Below, piece by piece: positions 8,632 through 18,039 of a DNA stretch of 64,000 nucleotides. Each line of letters opens with the position of its first letter. Positions within the stretch are counted from its first letter, which is position 1. The DNA is from Oceanobacillus jeddahensis (GTDB lineage: Bacteria; Bacillota; Bacilli; Bacillales; Amphibacillaceae): contig NZ_CCDM010000008.1 of the NCBI RefSeq assembly GCF_000750635.1, positions 80,001 to 144,000 of the forward strand. Reading direction: 5' to 3'. The translations under genes and the position numbers were made by a program. The notes under the pieces were generated by a model. That model saw only the letters and a program-made list of their open reading frames with translations, searched no databases and was not told the origin of the DNA.

Positions 8632-9405
8632 TCAATTTTCTGTGTGATTTCTTTCTCCTTCTTCCTCATAACTTACTTCCCATAAATACAGCCCTTTTGG
8701 GGAAATCGTCTTTCCAAGCTGCCCTCTTTCTCTTGCTTCCAGAAGCGCTGGTATATCTTCAGGTTTCCGCTTGCCAATTCCCACGTCCAAAAGCGAACTG
8801 ACCATTATCCGCACCATATTGTACAGAAAGCCGCTACCACGGAAAACAAATTCTATATCATCATCTTTCTTCCTGCAGGATGCGTGGAATAATGTACGCA
8901 CTTTAGAGCCTTTCACAGACGATTTTGCGGAAGAAAAGGTAGTAAAGTCATGTGTCCCCTCTAAATGCTTACAGGCAGCTTGTATAGCCTCTATATCAAG
9001 ACTTTTAGGAAAGTGTAATACATAATCCCGGCGAAATACATCAGGATCTTCCCGATTCAAAACAAGATAATGATACTCCTTTTGCTTCACACTGTAGCGC
9101 GCATGAAAAGCATCAGCCACTTTCTCCACGTTGACTACCCGAACATCATCTGACAGTAGTGTATTGATCGCCTGTTTCCAATTTCGTTCAGGTATCGTTA
9201 AAGGCGTATCGAAATGAATAACCTGTCCAACCGCATGGACACCTGTATCCGTCCGTCCTGATGCCTGAATACGGATCGTTTCACCTTTATGAATTTTAGT
9301 TAAGGCTTTTTCCAGTGAGCCCTGGACGGTCCGGTGGTCAGGCTGCACCTGAAAACCCGCAAAGTCTGAACCATCATAAGCAATTGTACATTTTATTCTT
9401 TCCAT
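8632..9405 (-). CDS. truA: tRNA pseudouridine(38-40) synthase TruA
   Basis: 257 residues. TruA isomerises uridines 38-40 in the anticodon stem-loop of many tRNAs. The catalytic Asp53 lies in ASGRTDTGVHA (48-58). GSGFLYNMVRIMV near residue 190 is the other family signature. The C-terminus is unusually rich in Glu and Asn but the length is normal. It follows ecfT by 22 bp, as in B. subtilis, where ecfA1-ecfA2-ecfT-truA precede rplM-rpsI. The rplM promoter region begins about 90 bp downstream. Confidence 0.95.
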   Translation of the reverse strand: MERIKCTIAYDGSDFAGFQVQPDHRTVQGSLEKALTKIHKGETIRIQASGRTDTGVHAVGQVIHFDTPLTIPERNWKQAINTLLSDDVRVVNVEKVADAFHARYSVKQKEYHYLVLNREDPDVFRRDYVLHFPKSLDIEAIQAACKHLEGTHDFTTFSSAKSSVKGSKVRTLFHASCRKKDDDIEFVFRGSGFLYNMVRIMVSSLLDVGIGKRKPEDIPALLEARERGQLGKTISPKGLYLWEVSYEEEGERNHTEN

Positions 9406-9427
9406 TTATATAGTCCCTTTCCTTCCA

Positions 9428-10225
9428 TTACTGTCTTAATACAAACAATGCCACTAACATCAATACAAAGGCGGTCAATACAAGAATATCCTTTGCACCT
9501 ACATGTAATTCACGCAGCTTGCTTCTTCCTTCCCCGCCTTGGTAACCACGTGCTTCCATTGCCATTGCCAAATCCTCTGCCCGCTTAAAGGCACTGACAA
9601 ATAAAGGAACTAATAATGGGATAACTGCCATCACCCGATCCTTGATAGGTCCCGTACGAAAATCAACACCACGTGCTGCCTGTGCACGAGATATTTTATC
9701 CGTTTCCTGCATCAAGGTTGGAATAAAACGCAAGGAAATAGACATCATCAAAGCTAACTCATGGACAGGAAACTTAATTTTTTTCAAGGGGTGAAGCATT
9801 TCTTCCATCGCATCAGTAATTTCAATCGGCGTTGTTGTCAACGTTAATAAAGAAGTCGTCAGGATAAGCAGGAAAAAACGCAAGGAAATTGCAAAACCTT
9901 GGATAACCCCGCCGCTATAGATTTTGAAAAATCCCCAATCTACCAAAATATCTCCTTCGTTTGTAATAATTAAATGCAGAATAAAAGTAAAAATAATTAA
10001 AAACCAGACAGGTAATAGTCCTTTTAATATAAACTGTAACGGTACTTTTGAATTCCAAACACAAAGCAATGAAAAAGCTGTTAATAAGCTGTATGACGGT
10101 ACGTTGTTTGCAAAAAAGACAACAATCACAAAGAAAAAGACAACCGTTATTTTCGTTCTAGGATCTAAACGATGAATAAAGGAGTTCCCAGGAACATACT
10201 GACCAATGATTAAGGCATTATTCAT
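9428..10225 (-). CDS. ecfT: ECF transporter transmembrane protein EcfT
   Basis: 265 residues with about five hydrophobic segments. EcfT is the membrane scaffold of energy-coupling factor vitamin transporters and links the two ATPases to exchangeable substrate-binding S components. Its two coupling motifs are present: AQAARGVDF (Ala-Arg-Gly) and AMEARGYQGG. The N-terminal YVPGNSFIHRLDPRTKI is typical. It overlaps ecfA2 by 8 bp, indicating translational coupling. No S component is encoded here, consistent with a group II (shared) module. Confidence 0.95.
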   Translation of the reverse strand: MNNALIIGQYVPGNSFIHRLDPRTKITVVFFFVIVVFFANNVPSYSLLTAFSLLCVWNSKVPLQFILKGLLPVWFLIIFTFILHLIITNEGDILVDWGFFKIYSGGVIQGFAISLRFFLLILTTSLLTLTTTPIEITDAMEEMLHPLKKIKFPVHELALMMSISLRFIPTLMQETDKISRAQAARGVDFRTGPIKDRVMAVIPLLVPLFVSAFKRAEDLAMAMEARGYQGGEGRSKLRELHVGAKDILVLTAFVLMLVALFVLRQ

Positions 10226-11087
10226 CAGAACCCACCTCCAGCTGCCCTTTTATCTCATTTGCTAACTCTTGCAAGGATTGATACTGATAGTTTAATGCAG
10301 CACCAAAGCGCTTATTATATTGATTTAGGAAATGAATAACCTCTGGAACATCTAATTGGACGTCCTGCAGCTTGTCTGCCTGCTTAAACACTTCGAGCGG
10401 TGGTCCTTCCATATATTTTTGGCCGCCATTTAAAATAATCACTTTATCCGCATAGGCCAATGCATCTTCCATGCTATGTGTTACTAACACCGTTGTCAGA
10501 TTACGCTCCTGATGCAGCTGATAAAACATATCCATGATTTCACGCTGTCCACGCGGATCCAGTCCAGCAGTCGGCTCGTCCAATACAAGCACTTCTGGAG
10601 CCATTGCTAATACACCTGCAATAGCTACACGTCGTTTTTGCCCACCACTTAGATCAAATGGAGAACGCTCTAATATTTCTTCAGGCAGGCCGACAGCAGG
10701 GAGGATTCTTTCTATTCTGTGATTAATTTCCTCCTGCTCGACATCAAAATTCTTTGGACCAAAAGCAATATCTTTCGCAACTGTCTCTTCAAACAATTGA
10801 TGCTCCGGATACTGAAACACAACACCGACTTTTTTTCTTAAATTACGGATGTCCTTAGGCTTGCCTTCTGAAGTCAGCTGGAAATCACCAATTGTTATTT
10901 CTCCCCTGCTCGGCAAACTTAAACCGTTTAAATGCTGAATAAGCGTTGATTTTCCAGATCCTGTATGACCGATTACTGTAACAAATGAACCAGAATCAAC
11001 CGTAAAGGAAATGTCTTTAAGTGCTTTATGGGCAAAAGGGCTATTCTCTTGATAAATATAACTTACGTTTTTGAATTGAATGTCCAT
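10218..11087 (-). CDS. ecfA2: ECF transporter ATPase EcfA2
   Basis: 289 residues. ABC-type ATPase of the energy-coupling factor module. Walker A GHTGSGKST (39-47), Q-loop VVFQYPEHQLFEE, signature LSGGQKRR, Walker B VLVLDEPTAGLDP and switch histidine VLVTHSMED are all intact. The C-terminal extension after about residue 235 is the ECF-specific dimerisation region. The start overlaps the end of ecfA1 by 25 bp, so the three ecf genes are a tightly coupled unit. Confidence 0.95.
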   Translation of the reverse strand: MDIQFKNVSYIYQENSPFAHKALKDISFTVDSGSFVTVIGHTGSGKSTLIQHLNGLSLPSRGEITIGDFQLTSEGKPKDIRNLRKKVGVVFQYPEHQLFEETVAKDIAFGPKNFDVEQEEINHRIERILPAVGLPEEILERSPFDLSGGQKRRVAIAGVLAMAPEVLVLDEPTAGLDPRGQREIMDMFYQLHQERNLTTVLVTHSMEDALAYADKVIILNGGQKYMEGPPLEVFKQADKLQDVQLDVPEVIHFLNQYNKRFGAALNYQYQSLQELANEIKGQLEVGSDE

Positions 11088-11905
11088 AATTCCTCCAACA
11101 ACTCTTCGTGGTTTAATGCTGCTTCTTTTAATTCGACTCCCTGCTTCATCAGCTCATCGGTTAATTGTGCAACAAAAGGTACATCTAAGCCAATTTCCCG
11201 TAATTCTTCCCGTTGTAAGAATAACTCCCTTGGTGTTGTTTCCTTCCAAATTTGCCCCTTATTCATCACAATCACACGATCTGCTTGAACAATTTCCTGT
11301 AAATCATGTGTGATGGTTATCAGGGATAGACCCTCTGATTCCTGAATATCATTCACGGTATGCATAATTTCTTTTCTACCTGTCGGGTCAAGCATAGCAG
11401 TTGCTTCATCTAAAATTAATACCTTAGGAGCAATCGCTAAAACACTGGCAATCGCCACCCGCTGCTTTTGCCCTCCGGATAAACGATGTGGTTCTGTTAT
11501 TAAATAATCTTGCATACGAACAGCAGATAAGGTGCGCTGGATTCGCTCTCTCATCTCTTCTCTGGGAACCCCTCTGTTTTCCATTCCAAATGCAACATCA
11601 TCTTGAACGGTTGCGCCAACAAATTGATTATCTGGATTTTGAAAGACCATTCCTACATCTTTCCGTATATCCCATACTGTATCGTCATCTACTTTTTTCC
11701 CGTCGACAGTGATTTCCCCGTCGTTTGGCATTAATAATCCATTTAACAGCTTGGCAATGGTCGATTTCCCGGAGCCGTTATGTCCGATAATCGCTACCCA
11801 TTCGCATTCATAAATATCAAAGGAAACCTGATTTAACACAAGCGCTCCCTCTTCCTCATATTGAAAGGAAACATTCTTAAACTCTACCAGCTTTTTTCTG
11901 TCCAT
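11063..11905 (-). CDS. ecfA1: ECF transporter ATPase EcfA1
   Basis: 280 residues, first gene of the ecf group. Walker A GHNGSGKST, Q-loop MVFQNPDNQFVGATV, signature LSGGQKQR, Walker B VLILDEATAMLDP and TITHDLQE are intact. Ala instead of Pro in DEAT distinguishes EcfA1 from EcfA2. It forms the heterodimeric motor with EcfA2. An AGGGAGGTGTC Shine-Dalgarno precedes the ATG. It lies downstream of the rplQ terminator, so it needs its own promoter or read-through; I could not identify a confident promoter in the gap. Confidence 0.95.
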   Translation of the reverse strand: MDRKKLVEFKNVSFQYEEEGALVLNQVSFDIYECEWVAIIGHNGSGKSTIAKLLNGLLMPNDGEITVDGKKVDDDTVWDIRKDVGMVFQNPDNQFVGATVQDDVAFGMENRGVPREEMRERIQRTLSAVRMQDYLITEPHRLSGGQKQRVAIASVLAIAPKVLILDEATAMLDPTGRKEIMHTVNDIQESEGLSLITITHDLQEIVQADRVIVMNKGQIWKETTPRELFLQREELREIGLDVPFVAQLTDELMKQGVELKEAALNHEELLEELWTFNSKT

Positions 11906-12167
11906 CCAGACACCTCCCTCTCTTATTGTTTATTATGTAATTTGTTTTATCTATTATGGTTATTATTTTACTCATAGCGGCTGATGAACGAAAGTATTTA
12001 CTTAAACAAAAGCTGATAATGTTTAATAGTAATTCTGGCCAACGCTACGGAAATACACTACGCTGGGTATTGAGTGAAAAAATTCATTTTTCTCTATACA
12101 CAAAAAGACTAGGGGCAATATTAATCAAGATTTTATATCAAAACTAGTGAATAATCATTTTCAATAC
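11906..12167. other. Intergenic region between ecfA1 and the rplQ terminator
   Basis: AT-rich. On the minus strand there are several TAATAA/TATAAT-like hexamers but none with a good -35 at 16-18 bp. No gene is supported. Confidence 0.5.
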
Positions 12168-12225
12168 AAAAAAAGGGCTTGGATAACCTCTGAGAGAGAT
12201 TGAGTCCTGCCCCTTGCCGTTTGTA
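12168..12225 (-). terminator. Terminator after rplQ, end of the alpha operon
   Basis: On the minus strand AAGGGGC...GCCCTT forms an imperfect stem enclosing a second pairing (AGGA/TCC), followed by seven T residues. It begins about 5 bp after the rplQ stop. Confidence 0.7.
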
Positions 12226-12229
12226 GTAA

Positions 12230-12583
12230 TTAAACCAACTCAATGATTGCCATTTTAGCGCCATCGCCTTGGCGTTCACCAAGTTTAAGAACGCGTGTAT
12301 ATCCACCTTGTCTATCTTCATAGCGCGCAGCAACATCATCAAATAGTTTTTGAATTACGTTATTATCTTCATCCGCTTCTTTGTTGTATAAAAATGCTGC
12401 AGCTTGACGGCGTGCATGTAAATCGCCACGCTTCCCAAGAGTAATCATTTTATCTACAATCGATCTTAACTCTTTCGCTTTTGCTTCTGTTGTTTCAATG
12501 CGTTCATGAATGATTACATCAGCTGCAAGGTTGCGAAGAAGAGCCATACGACTATCTGTTGTACGTCCTAATTTTCTAGCCAC
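12230..12583 (-). CDS. rplQ: 50S ribosomal protein L17
   Basis: 117 residues, the short Bacillus-type L17. MARKLGRTTDSRMALLRNLAADVI and the TRVLKLGERQGDGAKMAIIELV end are diagnostic. It binds near the exit tunnel on 23S rRNA. Last gene of the ribosomal run, 44 bp downstream of rpoA. Confidence 0.97.
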   Translation of the reverse strand: MARKLGRTTDSRMALLRNLAADVIIHERIETTEAKAKELRSIVDKMITLGKRGDLHARRQAAAFLYNKEADEDNNVIQKLFDDVAARYEDRQGGYTRVLKLGERQGDGAKMAIIELV

Positions 12584-12627
12584 GGACTATCCCTCCCTTT
12601 TTTGAAACTAGTCAGGTGACTGTTATA

Positions 12628-13572
12628 TCAGTCATCATCTCGAAGACCTAGTCCTAGATCCTCTAATTTCACTTTTACTTCTTCTAATGATTTACGTCCT
12701 AAATTACGAACCTTCATCATATCTTCTTCAGATTTATTTGCAAGCTCTTGAACAGTATTGATGCCAGCACGCTTCAAGCAGTTGTAAGAACGAACAGAAA
12801 GATCAAGTTCTTCGATAGTCATTTCCATCACTTTTTCTTTTTGATCTTCTTCTTTTTCAACCATAATTTCCACATTCTGTGCTTCATCTGTTAAGCTCAC
12901 AAAAATATTTAAATGCTCCGTAATAATTTTCGCACCCAGGGAAACAGCTTCTTCCGGGCGAATACTACCGTCCGTCGAAACATCTAATGTTAGTTTATCA
13001 TAATTAGCGATTTGACCTACACGTGTGTTTTCTACTTGATACGTCACACGTGATACTGGTGTGAAAATGGAATCAATTGGAATAACACCAATTGGTTGAT
13101 CATCAAACTTGTTTTCATCTGCCGGACGATATCCGCGACCTCTTTCAGCAGTTAACTTCATATGAAGGCTAGCTTTACTATTTAATGTAGCAATATGAAG
13201 ATCTGGATTCATCACTTCTACATCACTATCATAGGTTAAGTCTGCAGCTGTCACCGCTCCTTCGCCTTGCACATCAATTTCTAATGTTTTCGGCTCATCT
13301 GAGTAGATTTTAAGAGCAAGTTTTTTCAAGTTAAGAATGATAGTAGTTACATCCTCCACAACCCCGTCAATCGTTGAAAATTCGTGCAGTGCTCCATCAA
13401 TATGAACAGATGTTACAGCAGCACCTGGTAGTGAGGATAGTAAGATACGACGCAAGGAGTTTCCAAGTGTGGCACCATATCCACGTTCTAGCGGTTCAAC
13501 TACAAATTTCCCAAACGTAGCGTCCTCGCTAACTTCAATCGTTTCAATTTTTGGCTTTTCTATCTCGATCAT
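12628..13572 (-). CDS. rpoA: RNA polymerase alpha subunit
   Basis: 314 residues. The N-terminal domain carries the dimerisation and assembly motif GNSLRRILLSSLPGAAV (37-53). The C-terminal domain (about 245-305) carries ELDLSVRSYNCLKRAGI and RNLGRKSLEEVK, which bind UP-element DNA and activators. Normal length. It follows rpsK after an unusually structured 203-bp gap, in contrast to the tight spacing elsewhere in the operon. Confidence 0.97.
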   Translation of the reverse strand: MIEIEKPKIETIEVSEDATFGKFVVEPLERGYGATLGNSLRRILLSSLPGAAVTSVHIDGALHEFSTIDGVVEDVTTIILNLKKLALKIYSDEPKTLEIDVQGEGAVTAADLTYDSDVEVMNPDLHIATLNSKASLHMKLTAERGRGYRPADENKFDDQPIGVIPIDSIFTPVSRVTYQVENTRVGQIANYDKLTLDVSTDGSIRPEEAVSLGAKIITEHLNIFVSLTDEAQNVEIMVEKEEDQKEKVMEMTIEELDLSVRSYNCLKRAGINTVQELANKSEEDMMKVRNLGRKSLEEVKVKLEDLGLGLRDDD

Positions 13573-13605
13573 TTAACAAACCCTCCTTTAAAACGTCGAA
13601 ACCCC

Positions 13606-13770
13606 GGCTAGACAAACAAAGTCTAACCGAAATTCCTCAAATAGGCAGTTGGCGTTTCTGCGCTACCTAAAAATCTTTCGTACGAATTGTCTTTGGAATC
13701 TGTTTATCTACACAGTAGATAACCGTATGTTTTATCAACCATTATTGACAGATTGATAAATTATATACGG
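13606..13770 (-). promoter_or_regulatory. Run of hairpins between rpsK and rpoA
   Basis: At least three inverted repeats are clear. CCGTAT/TTTATCAA with TTGATAAA/ATACGG spans 13723-13770. TTATCTAC-ACA-GTAGATAA spans 13704-13722 and is perfect. CGGCTAGAC with GTCTAACCG spans 13605-13629 (one mismatch). A weaker TAGG...CCTA pairing lies between the last two. None has a T-run, so they look like RNA processing, stability or autoregulatory structures rather than terminators. Confidence 0.6.
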
Positions 13771-13775
13771 TTAAA

Positions 13776-14165
<390 letters not shown>

Positions 14166-14186
14166 TTGTAAGCTTACCTCCTTACA

Positions 14187-14555
14187 TTACTTTTTCTTGT
14201 TAGCCATTGTTTTACGTGGGCCTTTACGTGTACGAGAGTTATTCTTTGTTTTTTGTCCACGAACTGGTAATCCGCGACGATGACGGATACCTCTATAAGC
14301 ACCAATTTCAATCAAACGTTTAATGTTTAAAGATACTTCACGACGAAGGTCACCTTCTGTAGTGTAGCTATTATCAATCGCTTGACGGATTCTCGCTAAT
14401 TCATCTTCTGTTAAATCACGAACACGAGTATCTTCAGAAACGCCTGCTTCTTTAAGGACTTCCTGTGCTGTAGTTTTTCCAATACCATAGATATAAGTTA
14501 AGGAAATTACTACACGTTTATCACGTGGAATATCAATACCTGCAATACGTGCCAT
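14187..14555 (-). CDS. rpsM: 30S ribosomal protein S13
   Basis: 122 residues. IAGIDIPRDKRVVISLTYIYG and GIRHRRGLPVRGQKTKNN are characteristic. S13 makes bridges to the 50S subunit and contacts P-site tRNA through its basic tail. It follows rpmJ. Confidence 0.97.
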   Translation of the reverse strand: MARIAGIDIPRDKRVVISLTYIYGIGKTTAQEVLKEAGVSEDTRVRDLTEDELARIRQAIDNSYTTEGDLRREVSLNIKRLIEIGAYRGIRHRRGLPVRGQKTKNNSRTRKGPRKTMANKKK

Positions 14556-14578
14556 AGAATGCTAGCACCTCCTATTTT

Positions 14579-14692
14579 TTAGCCTTGTTTTTGTTTGTGT
14601 TTTGGATTTTCACAAATTACCATTACTTTACCTTTGCGTTTGATGACTTTGCATTTCTCGCAAATTGGTTTTACAGATGCTCTTACCTTCAT
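14579..14692 (-). CDS. rpmJ: 50S ribosomal protein L36
   Basis: 37 residues, [14 protein letters not shown] onward. The zinc ligands Cys11, Cys14, Cys27 and His32 are all present (zinc-binding form). The start is the third of three consecutive in-frame ATG codons (TAATGATGATGAAG). It is preferred because it matches the family length and gives a spacing of about 7 bases from GGAGGT. It lies in the conserved infA-rpmJ-rpsM order. Confidence 0.95.
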
Positions 14693-14723
14693 CATCATTA
14701 CCTCCTTTTAGATCGGAGCTCGT

Positions 14724-14942
14724 TTATTTATAACGGTACGTAATTCGTCCTTTGGTTAAATCATACGGAGAAAGTTCAACCGTTACTTTATCGCCTGGTA
14801 AAATGCGGATAAAGTGCATACGGATTTTACCAGATACATGCGCCAATACTGTATGGCCATTCTCAAGCTCTACTTTAAACATCGCATTCGGCAATGTATC
14901 TGTCACTGTACCTTCTACTTCAATAACATCATCTTTCGCCAT
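14724..14942 (-). CDS. infA: Translation initiation factor IF-1
   Basis: 72 residues, one OB-fold. MAKDDVIEVEGTV and MHFIRILPGDKVTVELSPYD are diagnostic. IF-1 occupies the A site during initiation. In B. subtilis it follows map and ybzG; here both are missing and adk lies 459 bp upstream. Confidence 0.96.
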   Translation of the reverse strand: MAKDDVIEVEGTVTDTLPNAMFKVELENGHTVLAHVSGKIRMHFIRILPGDKVTVELSPYDLTKGRITYRYK

Positions 14943-14983
14943 TGTGTGTGATCTCCCTTCTTCAAATCAGTTACAACCTTATC

Positions 14984-15198
14984 TTAATCTAGGATAAAGC
15001 TTCATTTCCCTTTTGTAACGAGCCGTTCTTGATGTGCTGCTCGCTCATTTTCAGGAAAACATTAAACGTACATCTAGCGCACTATCATCATCTAAAGACG
15101 ATTTATAAGAGCACTGCTTCCTCCATGGGCCAGCGTAGGACAACCGGCCGTTCACAACCGAGACATCAATTGTACTGACCTGAATCACTATCCTGCAT
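14984..15198 (-). pseudogene. Possible remnant of a KOW-domain RNA-binding protein gene (YbzG-like)
   Basis: The gap in front of infA is where Bacillus genomes carry map and ybzG. On the minus strand, pieces in different frames read MQDSDSGQ, then VSVVNGR, and later QERLVTKGK-SFILD. These resemble the start (acidic N-terminus, VVxGRD) and end (VTNGKLRFxLxK) of the KOW protein, and the piece has about the right length. No continuous frame remains. The match is by eye and weak. Confidence 0.35.
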
Positions 15199-15401
15199 CA
15201 TACGTACAAATGGACCCTGGTTAAAAAATCAATTTGTTAACGTATATCTGCTCTCACCATCACCTAGGCAATTGTTCGTTTATATCAAAAGGTTGATGAA
15301 CCAATTTTTTATCGTGTTTGATAAAAGCATTACACATTATCTCACCTATTATAACTCTCCAGCTTAGGTTTTGCACCTATTCTGTTCATTCCATAGATGA
15401 C
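15199..15401. other. Intergenic region downstream of adk, no map gene
   Basis: No methionine aminopeptidase sequence can be read in any frame. On the minus strand a TATAAT at 15348-15353 could be a -10 for infA and downstream genes, but its -35 (GTGCAA, 17 bp away) is poor. Confidence 0.4.
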
Positions 15402-16046
15402 TTATTTACCCAAAATGGACTCAATGTCAGAGAAGACGTCGTTAATATCACGATCACCGTCTACCTTCACAAGATATCCTTTATCTTGATAAAAATCAAG
15501 TAATGGTTGTGTTTGCTCTACGTTAACGGCTAATCGTTTCTTTACCGTTTCAGGTTGATCATCATCTCGCTGAATTAACTGGGAGCCATCCTTATCGCAA
15601 ATACCTTCCTCTTTGGGAGGATTATAAATGACATGATAAGTTGTTCCGCAAGTCGGACAAATTCTCCGTCCAGTTAAACGCTCTACCAATTTTTCTTCTG
15701 GTACATCCACATGTATCACATGATCGATGGTTCTATTCAAATCAGCTGTCAATTCTTGCAGTGCTTCAGCCTGAGCGATTGTACGCGGGAATCCATCTAA
15801 TAGAAATCCTTCTGCACAATCATCCTTTCCTAAGCGCTCCTTGACAATACCGATCGTTACTTCGTCTGGAACAAGGTTCCCTTGATCCATATATTCCTTC
15901 GCTTTTTTCCCAAGGTCAGTGCCTTCTTTAATAGCTAGTCGGAACATATCCCCGGTTGAAATATGAGGGATGTTATACTTTTCTTCGATTTTTTCGGCCT
16001 GGGTACCTTTACCGGCACCAGGTAGCCCCATTAAGATTAAATTCAT
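15402..16046 (-). CDS. adk: Adenylate kinase
   Basis: 214 residues, the long-LID form. It catalyses ATP + AMP to 2 ADP. P-loop GLPGAGKGTQA (8-18), DGFPRT (84-89), and a zinc site in the LID from Cys130, Cys133, Cys150 and Asp153, the pattern of Gram-positive enzymes. It follows secY by 30 bp, as usual. The expected next gene, map, is not there. Confidence 0.97.
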   Translation of the reverse strand: MNLILMGLPGAGKGTQAEKIEEKYNIPHISTGDMFRLAIKEGTDLGKKAKEYMDQGNLVPDEVTIGIVKERLGKDDCAEGFLLDGFPRTIAQAEALQELTADLNRTIDHVIHVDVPEEKLVERLTGRRICPTCGTTYHVIYNPPKEEGICDKDGSQLIQRDDDQPETVKKRLAVNVEQTQPLLDFYQDKGYLVKVDGDRDINDVFSDIESILGK

Positions 16047-16076
16047 TGTTTCCCCTCGCTTTTGTAGACAGGAAAT

Positions 16077-17372
16077 TTACTTAATAAACCCTTTATAATG
16101 TCGCTTCACAAGCTGACCTTCCAGTTGTTTCATTGTTGTTAATGCAACACCAACAACAATAATCAAGCTAGTACCGCCAATTTGAACGGACTGCGGTAGA
16201 TTCGCAAGACCCCCCAAGATAATTGGGAATATAGAAACAGTTGCTAAGAATAAGGCACCAACAAAAGTCAATCTGCGAATAACCCTTGTTAAATATTCCT
16301 CAGTATTGTGCCCTGGACGAATACCAGGGATGTAGCCACCTTGTCTTTGCAAGTTCTCTGACATTTGTTCCGGATTAACCTGAACAAATGTATAAAAATA
16401 TGAGAAAGCAATAATTAGTGCAACATAGATTACCATACCTACAGGCTGTGTGTAATCAAAAATGTACGTCACTATACTTGCTACTTGGTTTCCTTCAAAA
16501 AATCCAGCAATAGTTGTAGGTGCAATCATAAAGGCAATCGCAAAAATAACTGGAATTACCCCCGCTGCGTTTACCTTAATCGGTAAATGCGTTGATTGTC
16601 CGCCTACTGGTGTGCGATTTACTAACTTTTTCGCATACTGCACTGGAATTTTACGCAATGCTTCGTTTACGAAAATAATTCCAACCGTAACAGCGATAAC
16701 TACCAATACAATTAACGTTACAATAACGATATTGATAAACAATTCACTTCCTGGATTAGAGAAAAATTGATTGTATATTTGGGCAGCACCATTCGGAATA
16801 GCAGCAACGATACCAGCAAAGATAATGATCGAAATACCATTACCTACACCGTGAGCAGTAATCTGTTCACCTAACCACATGAGAAAAGCTGTTCCGCCTG
16901 TTAATACAATAGCAATGGTTAAGAATTTAATTACGTTAGGGTCATGGATAAGTAATCCGCCTGCCATGGCATTAAAACCGATAGACATAGCAATTGCTTG
17001 CACAAATGCTATCCCAACTGCAGCATAACGTGTTACTTGAGCGATTTTCTTACGCCCCATTTCTCCTTGCTTCTTCCATTCTGCAAACTTCGGAACAACA
17101 TCCATTTGCAACAACTGCATGATAATTGATGCGGTGATGTAAGGCATGATTCCCATCGCAAAGATAGAGAAGTTTTCAAGTGCCCCACCACCAAATGTAT
17201 TGATAAAACCAAACATATTTTGTTGGTTCATCATAAAATCAATTGCTGATTTATCTGTAAAAGGTACAGTTATAAACGTACCAATACGGAATATAATAAG
17301 CATAAGCAGTGTAAAAATAATTTTATTTCTTATATCTTTTACACGTAAAAAATTGGAGAGTGTCTGAAACAA
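16077..17372 (-). CDS. secY: Protein translocase subunit SecY
   Basis: 431 residues, ten membrane segments. It is the pore of the Sec translocon, partnered by SecE (encoded at 45656-45829) and SecG. Family motifs include GGGALENFSIFAMGIMPYI, GIRPGHNTEEYL in the C5 loop region needed for SecA, and the C-terminal GQLVKRHYKGFIK. It starts 1 bp after the rplO stop codon. Confidence 0.97.
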   Translation of the reverse strand: MFQTLSNFLRVKDIRNKIIFTLLMLIIFRIGTFITVPFTDKSAIDFMMNQQNMFGFINTFGGGALENFSIFAMGIMPYITASIIMQLLQMDVVPKFAEWKKQGEMGRKKIAQVTRYAAVGIAFVQAIAMSIGFNAMAGGLLIHDPNVIKFLTIAIVLTGGTAFLMWLGEQITAHGVGNGISIIIFAGIVAAIPNGAAQIYNQFFSNPGSELFINIVIVTLIVLVVIAVTVGIIFVNEALRKIPVQYAKKLVNRTPVGGQSTHLPIKVNAAGVIPVIFAIAFMIAPTTIAGFFEGNQVASIVTYIFDYTQPVGMVIYVALIIAFSYFYTFVQVNPEQMSENLQRQGGYIPGIRPGHNTEEYLTRVIRRLTFVGALFLATVSIFPIILGGLANLPQSVQIGGTSLIIVVGVALTTMKQLEGQLVKRHYKGFIK

Positions 17373-17373
17373 A

Positions 17374-17814
17374 TTAGATCACCTCAGATTGACCGCCCGC
17401 TGCCTCAATTGCTTCTTTCGCAGATGCAGAGAACTTATGGGCTTTAACAGTCAGTTTCTTTTCTAATTGACCTTTTCCAAGAACCTTAATTCCAGCATTT
17501 AATTTGCTTACGACACCAGTTTCTAGTAATAGCTCTGGAGTAACTTCAGTTCCTTCTTCAAAGCGATTAAGCGTGTCAAGATTAACAATTGCATATTCTT
17601 TACGGTTGATGTTGGTAAACCCACGTTTCGGTAAACGTTGGAATAAAGGCATTTGACCACCTTCAAAACCAAGTCTTACCCCACCGCCAGAACGTGCTTT
17701 TTGTCCTTTATGTCCACGGCCAGAAGTTTTTCCGTTACCTGAAGAAGTTCCGCGACCTACACGGTTTCTTGATTTACGAGATCCTTCTGCTGCTTTTAAT
17801 TCATGAAGTTTCAT
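17374..17814 (-). CDS. rplO: 50S ribosomal protein L15
   Basis: 146 residues. The Gly/Arg/Lys-rich N-terminus (GSRKSRNRVGRGTSSGNGKT, RGHKGQKARSGGGVRLGFEGGQ) is typical. It binds 23S rRNA late in assembly. Adjacent to secY. Confidence 0.97.
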   Translation of the reverse strand: MKLHELKAAEGSRKSRNRVGRGTSSGNGKTSGRGHKGQKARSGGGVRLGFEGGQMPLFQRLPKRGFTNINRKEYAIVNLDTLNRFEEGTEVTPELLLETGVVSKLNAGIKVLGKGQLEKKLTVKAHKFSASAKEAIEAAGGQSEVI

Positions 17815-17843
17815 GCGAGCACCTCCTCTTTACAATAGATTTA

Positions 17844-18026
17844 TTATACCTCTTTAACTGTCAATAAGTGGGACACTCTGTTAACCATACCGCGAACGGC
17901 TGGAGTATCTTCACGTACAACCGATTGACGAATTTTCTTTAACCCTAACGCTTCAACAGTTTTACGTTGAACGTCAGTGCCACCGATAACACTGCGATTG
18001 AGGGTTATCTCTAATTTTTTAGACAT
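17844..18026 (-). CDS. rpmD: 50S ribosomal protein L30
   Basis: 60 residues, the usual bacterial size. LEITLNRSVIGGTDVQRKTV and GLKKIRQSVV are characteristic. It lies in the rpsE-rpmD-rplO order of the spc operon. Confidence 0.96.
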   Translation of the reverse strand: MSKKLEITLNRSVIGGTDVQRKTVEALGLKKIRQSVVREDTPAVRGMVNRVSHLLTVKEV

Positions 18027-18039
18027 CGTGTTTCCCTCC

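Noticed and set aside
11956..12147. 63-codon plus-strand frame between rplQ and ecfA1
   Set aside because: No ribosome binding site, low-complexity composition, opposite strand to all neighbours.
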